Part shown: one piece after another, positions 1-3,914 of the stretch
Numbering within the stretch: the first letter of the stretch is position 1
Layout of the letters: each line of letters begins with the position of its first letter
Source of the DNA: Microcaldota archaeon
GTDB taxonomy: Archaea > Iainarchaeota > Iainarchaeia > JAADDC01
NCBI GenBank assembly: GCA_027043825.1
Contig: JALUER010000081.1
Location: 1 to 8,612 of the forward strand
DNA: 8,612 nucleotides
Direction: 5' to 3'
The notes under the pieces: generated by a model
What the model was told of the DNA's origin: nothing
The model's input: the letters and a program-made list of their open reading frames with translations, nothing else
Databases searched by the model: none
Position numbers and translations under genes: made by a program

Positions 1-15
1 ATCCCGGCCGGCGCA
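1..15 (+). tRNA. Possible 3' end of a second, convergent tRNA-Gly (partial)
   Basis: The first 14 bases on the plus strand are identical to the last 14 stem bases of the complete tRNA-Gly at 75-147 (end of T loop, 3' T stem, 3' acceptor strand), followed by the same discriminator A at 15. If the identity continues left of the window, this would be the 3' end of another tRNA-Gly gene facing the first one tail to tail. No CCA follows. Only the 3' end is visible, so it could equally be a tRNA fragment left by an inverted duplication or an integration event. Confidence 0.35.
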
Positions 16-89
16 CTCCAAATGGGGTGTCCACCCCTACCACGGGGTTATAGGGGTGGACACCCCATTTGGAGTGCGCCGGCCGGGAT
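1..89. repeat. 39-bp perfect inverted repeat around an 11-nt spacer
   Basis: Positions 1-39 are the exact reverse complement of 51-89, separated by the 11 bases at 40-50. The right arm covers the 3' acceptor strand, the 3' half of the T stem and the discriminator base of the minus-strand tRNA-Gly (75-89), plus 24 bases of its 3' flank (51-74). The left arm is the same sequence in mirror orientation. The window begins at the first base of the left arm, so the repeat may extend further left. As RNA or cruciform DNA it would form a very stable hairpin. It could mark a convergent second tRNA-Gly copy, an inverted duplication, or an artefact at a contig end; the window cannot decide. Confidence 0.95.
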
Positions 90-147
90 TCGAACCCGGG
101 CTATCGGCGTGGAAGGCCGATGTGCTGCCAGACTACACCACCGGCGC
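75..147 (-). tRNA. tRNA-Gly (anticodon UCC)
   Basis: Read on the minus strand, this 73-nt sequence folds into a full cloverleaf without an intron. The 7-bp acceptor stem GCGCCGG/CCGGCGC is all GC. The D arm is GTGT/GCAC with a 9-nt loop containing GG. The anticodon stem TCGGC/GCCGA carries loop CTTCCAC, giving anticodon UCC, which decodes GGA and GGG. The variable loop has 4 nt, and the T arm CCGGG/CCCGG has loop TTCGAAT. The discriminator is A73, as usual for archaeal tRNA-Gly. CCA is not encoded; the next bases are CTC, so CCA must be added after transcription. Its 3' end lies inside the 39-bp inverted repeat at 1-89. The GC-rich stems suggest a thermophilic host. Confidence 0.97.
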
Positions 148-170
148 GCAAGATGATTCAGGGGCAACAA

Positions 171-184
171 AATTTTTAACCTCT
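171..184 (-). promoter_or_regulatory. TATA/BRE region of tRNA-Gly
   Basis: On the minus strand the sequence GAGGTTAAAAATTT has a purine-rich BRE-like start followed by an A/T-only TATA element. Its centre, near 174-175, lies about 27 bp upstream of the mature tRNA 5' end at 147, the expected distance for an archaeal promoter whose transcript starts at or just before the tRNA. Prediction by position and composition only. Confidence 0.55.
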
Positions 185-276
185 GTTCAACCCCAGACTG
201 CTTTATAGGCGTGTTCGTCTTCTTTACCTTTCCGGTCCCAGGGCATCATCTGATAGGAAAGGATCCAAACGGTATG

Positions 277-285
277 GATATATAC
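277..285 (+). promoter_or_regulatory. TATA box of the 306-2259 cluster, leaderless spacing
   Basis: GATATATAC is centred at 281, 25 bp upstream of the GTG start at 306, so the predicted transcript would begin at or next to the start codon. No Shine-Dalgarno sequence precedes 306, which fits a leaderless mRNA. The box lies inside a short inverted repeat, GGTAT at 271-275 and ATACC at 282-286, which could be an operator or simply the symmetry of the TATA box. Confidence 0.55.
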
Positions 286-305
286 CACCAGGCCTGTTTT
301 CACCC

Positions 306-905
306 GTGCCGGTGGCCTTCGTACTACACGGTGTCCACGGTGGTGGTAAAAGCTTCATCAGCAGACCCATTGCAGAGGACGTTGGTGCCAAATTCGTCGT
401 CACGGATGCGGCGGACAGGTTCCCCGAGGTCATCGAGTTTGACCCTATCCACAGGCAACTCGTCTACACTCTATCATCCCTGCAGGGGTACTCCTACGCC
501 CTGGGGATAACGAGGAAAGGAAAGCCAGCCTTCTTGGACTTTGGGCCACTCCAGAGCATCCCCTACATCCGGTGGTTCCTGGGCAGGGACGGTGCCTGGC
601 TGGAGGACTTTCTCCTTCAAAATACGGCAGTCATAGAAAAGCAGGTGGGGTCCAAGGTAGTGAACATCTTTTTCGTGGTGAAAGAGAGCTATGAGAAGGT
701 GTTGGAGAGGATACGGCGCAGGGCGCGGCCAGGTTTTCTCAAGGAAGAATCGAACCCCGAGTATTTGAGGTTCATAGACCAGGAAATGAAGTCTCTGGCG
801 CGCAGGCTGGAGGAAGAGGGCAAGATAGTAGAGACGGTTCCCGCTGACGCACCCATAGTCGAAAAGGTAGGGAGGCTGTGGTCAATAGTGACGGAGTACC
901 TTTAG
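306..905 (+). CDS. P-loop nucleoside/nucleotide kinase-like protein
   Basis: A 199-residue protein with a Walker A P-loop near its N-terminus (G9-V-H-G-G-G-K-S16), so it binds ATP or GTP. LDFG at 77-80, after a hydrophobic strand, is a plausible Walker B. The arginine-rich stretch R135-R141 followed by PGFLKEE resembles the mobile lid of deoxynucleoside or thymidylate kinases. The C-terminal 40 residues look helical and charged. Size and layout fit a small phosphotransferase of the kinase-type P-loop class (dNK or AAA_28-like); the exact family and substrate are not recognised. The GTG start is the first available and fits a leaderless transcript. It is first in a cluster, ending 25 nt before the COG1839 gene, which suggests but does not prove a role in nucleoside metabolism. 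An ATPase with another substrate is possible. Confidence 0.75.
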   Translation: MPVAFVLHGVHGGGKSFISRPIAEDVGAKFVVTDAADRFPEVIEFDPIHRQLVYTLSSLQGYSYALGITRKGKPAFLDFGPLQSIPYIRWFLGRDGAWLEDFLLQNTAVIEKQVGSKVVNIFFVVKESYEKVLERIRRRARPGFLKEESNPEYLRFIDQEMKSLARRLEEEGKIVETVPADAPIVEKVGRLWSIVTEYL

Positions 906-914
906 ATAGGTTTT

Positions 915-921
915 GAGGGAG
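915..921 (+). promoter_or_regulatory. Shine-Dalgarno site fixing the start at 931
   Basis: GAGGGAG lies 9 nt upstream of the ATG at 931. It would lie inside the coding region if the TTG at 913 were used, so it argues for the ATG and a 161-residue product. Confidence 0.7.
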
Positions 922-930
922 AATAGTAGC

Positions 931-1416
931 ATGGTGACGCTAAAGGTTATCGACTTCGGGACCCCGGACTACGAGGTGATCATCGGGCAGGGGAACTTCA
1001 CCATAAAGACCATCGAGGACATCTACGACGCCGTCTACTCTTCCATCCCCAACGCCCGCTTTGGTGCTGCCATGAACGAGGCCAAGCCCAGGGTAGTCAG
1101 GGTTACGGGGACGGACGAGGAACTGAAGAAGATAGCCGCCGACATAGCGTTGAAGATAGGGGCAGGCCACGTCTTCGTCGTCGTCCTCCGGGATGCCTTT
1201 CCCATCCACGTCCTGAACGCCATAAAGAGCCTCCCCACGGTGGCAACCATCTACCTGGCCACCTCCAACCCCTTCCAAGTGATAGTGGCGGAGACGGAAC
1301 TGGGGAGGGCAGTCGTGGGCGTGGTGGACGGGACGCCAGCGAACCACGTGGAGAACGAAGAGGAGAAGAAGCAGAGGAAGGAGCTCGTCAGGAAGTTTGG
1401 CTACTTCGGTGATTAA
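931..1416 (+). CDS. Adenosine-specific kinase family protein (COG1839/DUF355)
   Basis: The 161-residue product matches the conserved adenosine-specific kinase family of archaea and some bacteria. Recognisable signatures in order: IIGQGNF (17-23) with KTIEDIYDA (26-34), NEA (49-51), GAGHVFVVVLRDAFP (77-91), VLNAIK (94-99), ATSNP (110-114) and VAETELGRAVVGVVDG (119-134). Family members bind adenosine or AMP in small oligomeric proteins; the physiological reaction is not well established, so the kinase name should be read cautiously. Length is normal for the family. The start is ATG 931 rather than TTG 913, because a Shine-Dalgarno site lies between them. The stop codon directly abuts the ATG of the methyltransferase, indicating co-transcription and probably coupled translation. 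The last 20 residues are lysine- and glutamate-rich. Confidence 0.92.
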   Translation: MVTLKVIDFGTPDYEVIIGQGNFTIKTIEDIYDAVYSSIPNARFGAAMNEAKPRVVRVTGTDEELKKIAADIALKIGAGHVFVVVLRDAFPIHVLNAIKSLPTVATIYLATSNPFQVIVAETELGRAVVGVVDGTPANHVENEEEKKQRKELVRKFGYFGD

Positions 1417-2259
1417 ATGCCCCTCCTTCTTTCTTCTTGGGAGATAGAGGCAATCCTCAAGGGCGAGAGGATCATCTCCTTTGACTTGGGGGTGACCTAC
1501 GACGAGTACGAGGTTATAAGAAAGGGGAGTGTTGCCTGCGTCGAGGGAGTGTTCTGCATGCCTGTGCCCGTGCTCAAACGGGCAGCCCGGAGAAGGGGAA
1601 GGGTATACGAGCTCGTGCAGGAAGGGAACCGCTTCTTCCTCCGCCACGTGGCCATCCGGGACCGCCACTTCTACCAGCTTGTTCAACCTGAACGGGGAAA
1701 GCCCACCACCCTGGAAATCGACGGCATCCACATGCACCGGGTAAAGGGCGTCGACCCCTACACGGACGCGAGGATGAAGGTGGAGGCCTTGGGGGTGAAG
1801 AGGGGCGACGCGGTCTGGGACACCTGCGGCGGCCTTGGTTACACGACCATCTTCCTTCTCCGGAGCGGTGCCCAGGTCCTGACCACCGAGAAGGATCCCA
1901 ATGTCCTGAGACTGGCCCGAATAAATCCCTGGAGTCAGGAGATGTGGCGGGCCGACGTGAGGAACGCAGACGCCTTCCACTTCGTGAAGAAGATTCCGGA
2001 CAAGTCCTTTGACAAGATCCTCCACGACCCTCCCAGGTTTGCCCTGGCTGGCGAGCTCTACTCCCTTGAGTTCTACCGGGAGCTCTACCGGGTACTCAGG
2101 CCCGGTGGTGTCCTCTACCACTACACGGGCTCCCCAGGTAGGAAGAGAGGGAAGGACATCCAGAGGGGCGTAATGAGGAGGCTGTTCCAGGCAGGGTTCC
2201 GGTACCTGAGGAGGGAGAAGAAAACAGAGGGAGTTATTGCCGTCAAGCCCCGAGGTTAG
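1417..2259 (+). CDS. SAM-dependent methyltransferase, COG2521 type
   Basis: A 280-residue protein of the predicted archaeal methyltransferase group COG2521. The N-terminal third (1-110) is the family-specific domain, ending in the characteristic MHRVKGVDPYTDARMK (106-121). The Rossmann methyltransferase domain follows: motif I is VWDTCGGLGYTT (133-144), TTEKDPNVLRLARINPWS (156-173) holds the acidic ribose-binding residue, DAFHF (185-189) is motif III-like, and HDPPRFALAGELYS (203-216) is motif IV with the DPP catalytic-loop signature. YRVLRPGGVLYHYTG (224-238) is the usual later motif. The DPPR loop is reminiscent of enzymes methylating exocyclic or ring nitrogens, but the substrate is unknown; RNA is a reasonable guess. 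The ATG follows the preceding stop without a gap, with GGTGAT 2 nt upstream as a weak ribosome site. The last 17 bp overlap the opposing gene at 2243. Confidence 0.9.
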   Translation: MPLLLSSWEIEAILKGERIISFDLGVTYDEYEVIRKGSVACVEGVFCMPVPVLKRAARRRGRVYELVQEGNRFFLRHVAIRDRHFYQLVQPERGKPTTLEIDGIHMHRVKGVDPYTDARMKVEALGVKRGDAVWDTCGGLGYTTIFLLRSGAQVLTTEKDPNVLRLARINPWSQEMWRADVRNADAFHFVKKIPDKSFDKILHDPPRFALAGELYSLEFYRELYRVLRPGGVLYHYTGSPGRKRGKDIQRGVMRRLFQAGFRYLRREKKTEGVIAVKPRG

Positions 2260-2431
2260 ACAGCTGCTCGTTTAGTTCCCTCTGGAGGGCCTCATAGGCC
2301 ACATTCACCGTTCTCGAGACCTTCTCGGAGCTTACCTTCGCCGAGCTTATGAGCTGGTTTATTACCAGGAGGACGAGGATGATGACCCCGCCCAGCAGGA
2401 GTATGTACTCGAAGGTTCCCTGGCTCCGCAC
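2243..2431 (-). CDS. Small class III signal-peptide (pilin-like) protein
   Basis: With a GTG start at 2431 this encodes 62 residues. The N-terminus MRSQGTFEY is an archaeal class III signal peptide: a basic leader of three residues, then Q-G-T-F-E-Y in place of the usual QxSxEY, then the hydrophobic helix ILLLGGVIILVLLVI (10-24). Prepilin peptidase would be expected to cut before Q4, and the helix to pack in a pilus-like filament or anchor the protein in the membrane. The remainder (25-62) is a polar amphipathic helix with no globular domain. A TTG at 2455 would give 70 residues with an 11-residue leader, also possible for this class. The GTG is preferred because a TATA box lies 26 bp upstream of it, consistent with leaderless mRNA. 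The 3' end overlaps the methyltransferase gene by 17 bp. Confidence 0.75.
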   Translation of the reverse strand: MRSQGTFEYILLLGGVIILVLLVINQLISSAKVSSEKVSRTVNVAYEALQRELNEQLSNLGA

Positions 2432-2432
2432 G

Positions 2433-2441
2433 TTTTTATTA
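2433..2441 (+). promoter_or_regulatory. TATA box of the editing-domain gene
   Basis: TTTTTATTA is centred at 2437, 27 bp upstream of the ATG at 2464. The transcript would start at the initiation codon, and no Shine-Dalgarno sequence is present. The box begins 2 bp from the start of the opposing gene. Confidence 0.6.
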
Positions 2442-2452
2442 ACGAGGCAACT

Positions 2453-2460
2453 CAATAAAA
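2453..2460 (-). promoter_or_regulatory. TATA box of the class III signal-peptide gene
   Basis: On the minus strand TTTTATTG is centred near 2457, 26 bp upstream of the GTG at 2431, giving a leaderless arrangement. It mirrors the plus-strand TATA box at 2433-2441 around a centre near 2447, so the two promoters share the same 32-bp spacer. Confidence 0.5.
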
Positions 2461-2463
2461 CCC

Positions 2464-2868
2464 ATGAAGGTGCTGTTACTCCACGCGGACTACATGGAGT
2501 GGAAGCCCACCACGCCGGCCCTCCGCTCGGCGGAGCCCACCGTCAAGGAGTGGGTGAGGGTGGAGGAGCCCCTCGTGGTGATGGTTTCCGTGGAGGAGGG
2601 GGACTACGAGGGGAAGATACCGGCAGTGGTGAAGGACATCGAGGAGCAGTTTAACCGGGTGAAGCCCAAGAGAATCGTCATCTATCCCTGGGTGCACCTC
2701 TCCCAGAGGCCGTCGAAACCTTCCAGAGCCCTCGTCATCATAAGGAAGCTGGCCGAGGCCTTGGAAGAGAAGGGCTACGAGGTTCACCGGGCGCCCTTCG
2801 GCTGGTACAAGGCCTTCAGGATCAGCGTGAAGGGACATCCCTTGGCGGAGCTGAGCAGGAGTTTCTAA
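2464..2868 (+). CDS. Stand-alone archaeal ThrRS editing domain (tRNA-Thr_ED)
   Basis: The 134 residues match the N-terminal editing domain of archaeal threonyl-tRNA synthetase (PF08915, a D-aminoacyl-tRNA deacylase-like fold) over its full length. Signatures: KVLLLHADYMEW (2-13), IVIYPWVHLS (71-80), GYEVHRAPFGWYKAF (104-118) and SVKGHPLAELSR (121-132). Aligned from memory to the Pyrococcus domain, H78, Y115, K116 and E129 occupy the positions of active-site residues H83, Y120, K121 and E134. The domain removes serine from mischarged tRNA-Thr. The protein stops where the domain ends, with no catalytic or anticodon-binding part and none following in this window, so it would act in trans if functional. 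Crenarchaea split ThrRS, but their editing protein retains more than this domain. A truncated synthetase gene next to the AT-rich island is the alternative. Confidence 0.88.
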   Translation: MKVLLLHADYMEWKPTTPALRSAEPTVKEWVRVEEPLVVMVSVEEGDYEGKIPAVVKDIEEQFNRVKPKRIVIYPWVHLSQRPSKPSRALVIIRKLAEALEEKGYEVHRAPFGWYKAFRISVKGHPLAELSRSF

Positions 2869-2877
2869 CACTGATTT

Positions 2878-3477
2878 TTACTTGTTGAATTGTTGATACA
2901 GTTCCTTATACCGCTTCAGCAACCTTCTATACCTCTCTACGATTTTTTTCTTCCCTTGCATTCTAGATAGCGTAAGAAAATAGGCGAGTAGAGCAGACAG
3001 ATTGTATACTTCGTAGCCGATTGCCAACTTTCGGACGGTGCTCATTGAATGTGGAGGACTTGTAGGTAGAAAAGGAAAGGAATAGATTGATAGCCCTAGA
3101 GCAAAAACAGGCCAGAAATTGTGGTCTTTTGCTTCTTCAAATTCCTTTTTAGCTCGTTTATAACCCTCGCCAATTGTTGAGCGCAGTTCCGGACGTTTCG
3201 TGAAATTGACAAGATTTTTTGCCAGATTGTCTATCTCGGTTTCTTTTACCTTTTTCAAGGCCTCTAATATACTTGCTAACCTGAGTTCCTTGCTTAATTT
3301 TGAGAATTCCTGTAGTTGCTCCTCATTTAGCTCTCCACTAATCAGAATCCTCGCCCACTCTTTTACTACTTTTGACCTCTCTCTATTGGTAACGAGCTTT
3401 CTTTGTACTTTCTCTAGAGGAGAGATTATTTTTTCTCCAACTTCCCTAATTCTTTTACCAGTCCTCCGTGGAATCAT
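2878..3477 (-). CDS. Unrecognised AT-rich protein, probably membrane-associated
   Basis: A 199-residue protein with no family I recognise. Residues 1-118 are strongly charged and predicted helical (basic at 4-40, then alternating K and E), suggesting coiled or bundled helices. Two hydrophobic stretches, about 121-138 (FWPVFALGLSIYSFPF) and 157-171, are separated by a proline-rich turn PTSPPHS (138-144), so a two-helix membrane hairpin is plausible. The C-terminal 25 residues are basic. There is no secretion signal at the N-terminus. Base composition is clearly lower in GC than the neighbours (24 of 60 at 2941-3000 against 39 of 60 at 1801-1860), with many TTA, AAA and ATA codons, which suggests acquisition from elsewhere or a fast-evolving orphan. 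The ATG has a well-placed TATA box for a leaderless transcript. It ends 9 bp from the converging editing-domain gene. Confidence 0.65.
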   Translation of the reverse strand: MIPRRTGKRIREVGEKIISPLEKVQRKLVTNRERSKVVKEWARILISGELNEEQLQEFSKLSKELRLASILEALKKVKETEIDNLAKNLVNFTKRPELRSTIGEGYKRAKKEFEEAKDHNFWPVFALGLSIYSFPFLPTSPPHSMSTVRKLAIGYEVYNLSALLAYFLTLSRMQGKKKIVERYRRLLKRYKELYQQFNK

Positions 3478-3498
3478 ATAGAAATAAAATTGTCCAGA

Positions 3499-3509
3499 GA
3501 TATATATTT
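3499..3509 (-). promoter_or_regulatory. TATA box of the AT-rich gene
   Basis: On the minus strand AAATATATATC is centred near 3504, about 27 bp upstream of the ATG at 3477. This predicts a leaderless transcript separate from the upstream translation operon on the same strand. It is the strongest TATA match in the window. Confidence 0.65.
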
Positions 3510-3540
3510 TTCGTCAGGATCAACGAACGCTTTGAAAGCG
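3510..3540 (-). terminator. Two short tandem hairpins downstream of rpsJ
   Basis: CGCTT/AAGCG at 3528-3532 and 3536-3540 (3-nt loop) and TTCGT/ACGAA at 3510-3514 and 3523-3527 (8-nt loop) could form consecutive small hairpins in the operon transcript after the rpsJ stop. No clear T-tract follows on the minus strand, so termination here is only a suggestion; the hairpins also sit just upstream of the TATA box of the AT-rich gene. Confidence 0.25.
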
Positions 3541-3562
3541 GTTTTGAGATCGTGAATAAGGG

Positions 3563-3871
3563 TCACTCACTTATCATCTTAATCTCGATCTTTACCTTAT
3601 CGGGTATGGGGATCCGTAGCAGCGCCTTCATGACGCGGTCGTCGGCGGGGACCTCCAGAATCCTCTTGTGGATCCTCATCTCCCAGTGCTGATAGGTCTC
3701 TGAGCCCTGACCGTCAGGGGAGTACCTCACGGCAATCTTGAGCTTCTTCGTGGGGAGGGGAATGGGTCCGCTCACCTTCACGCCCATCCTCTGGGCGGTC
3801 TCCTTGATCATGGCGACCGTTTGGTCCAACACCTTGTAGTCCGTCGACCACAGCTTTATCCGGGCGATCAT
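3563..3871 (-). CDS. rpsJ: 30S ribosomal protein S10
   Basis: The 102-residue product is archaeal S10 (uS10), a head protein of the small subunit. It begins MIARIKLWSTD and carries VSGPIPLPTKK (36-46), the SPDGQGSETYQHWEMRIHKR block (around 54-73), and the C-terminal IPDKVKIEI strand typical of archaeal S10. Three starts lie in frame (GTG 3880, ATG 3877, ATG 3871). The last is chosen because GAGGTG at 3878-3883 then sits 6 nt upstream as ribosome site, and it gives the usual family length. It is the last gene of the translation operon, separated from tuf by 37 nt that contain a hairpin. Confidence 0.96.
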   Translation of the reverse strand: MIARIKLWSTDYKVLDQTVAMIKETAQRMGVKVSGPIPLPTKKLKIAVRYSPDGQGSETYQHWEMRIHKRILEVPADDRVMKALLRIPIPDKVKIEIKMISE

Positions 3872-3877
3872 GACCAT

Positions 3878-3883
3878 CACCTC
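3878..3883 (-). promoter_or_regulatory. Shine-Dalgarno site of rpsJ
   Basis: GAGGTG on the minus strand lies 6 nt before the ATG at 3871. It overlaps or abuts the two earlier in-frame start codons (GTG 3880, ATG 3877), which makes them unlikely. Confidence 0.65.
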
Positions 3884-3892
3884 AAATAAATG

Positions 3893-3914
3893 AAGTAAGG
3901 GGAGGGCCTTACTT
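3893..3914 (-). terminator. 8-bp hairpin between tuf and rpsJ, possible attenuator
   Basis: On the minus-strand transcript AAGTAAGG (3914-3907) pairs perfectly with CCTTACTT (3900-3893) around the 6-nt loop CCCTCC. The TAA stop codon of tuf lies in the first arm. The stem is followed by the T-rich stretch CATTTATTTG before the rpsJ ribosome site. This layout resembles a weak intrinsic terminator or an RNA processing site that could set rpsJ expression below tuf. Structure is seen in the sequence; function is inferred. Confidence 0.45.

Noticed and set aside
1..89. CRISPR repeat or transposon end
   Set aside because: There is one pair of inverted arms, with no direct repeats, spacers, transposase or target duplication; the arm is explained by tRNA-Gly and its flank.
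202..207. TTTATA as promoter of the 306 gene
   Set aside because: It would give a leader of about 70 nt without a ribosome-binding site; the box at 277-285 fits the start codon better. It could still be a secondary promoter.
913..930. TTG start for the COG1839 protein
   Set aside because: The ribosome site GAGGGAG would fall inside the coding region, and the family usually begins as predicted from the ATG at 931.
940..2121. 393-residue minus-strand open frame
   Set aside because: It lies opposite the COG1839 and COG2521 genes, which have clear family signatures. Its composition (rich in H, G, V, L and P) is that of a frame opposite a GC-rich gene.
2464..2868. D-aminoacyl-tRNA deacylase (DTD)
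   Set aside because: The fold is related, but the FGWYKAF and KGHPLAELSR blocks are those of the archaeal ThrRS editing domain.
3200..3481. 93-residue plus-strand open frame in the AT-rich island
   Set aside because: It is antisense to the 199-residue frame, has serine/phenylalanine-rich shadow composition and no promoter or ribosome site of note.
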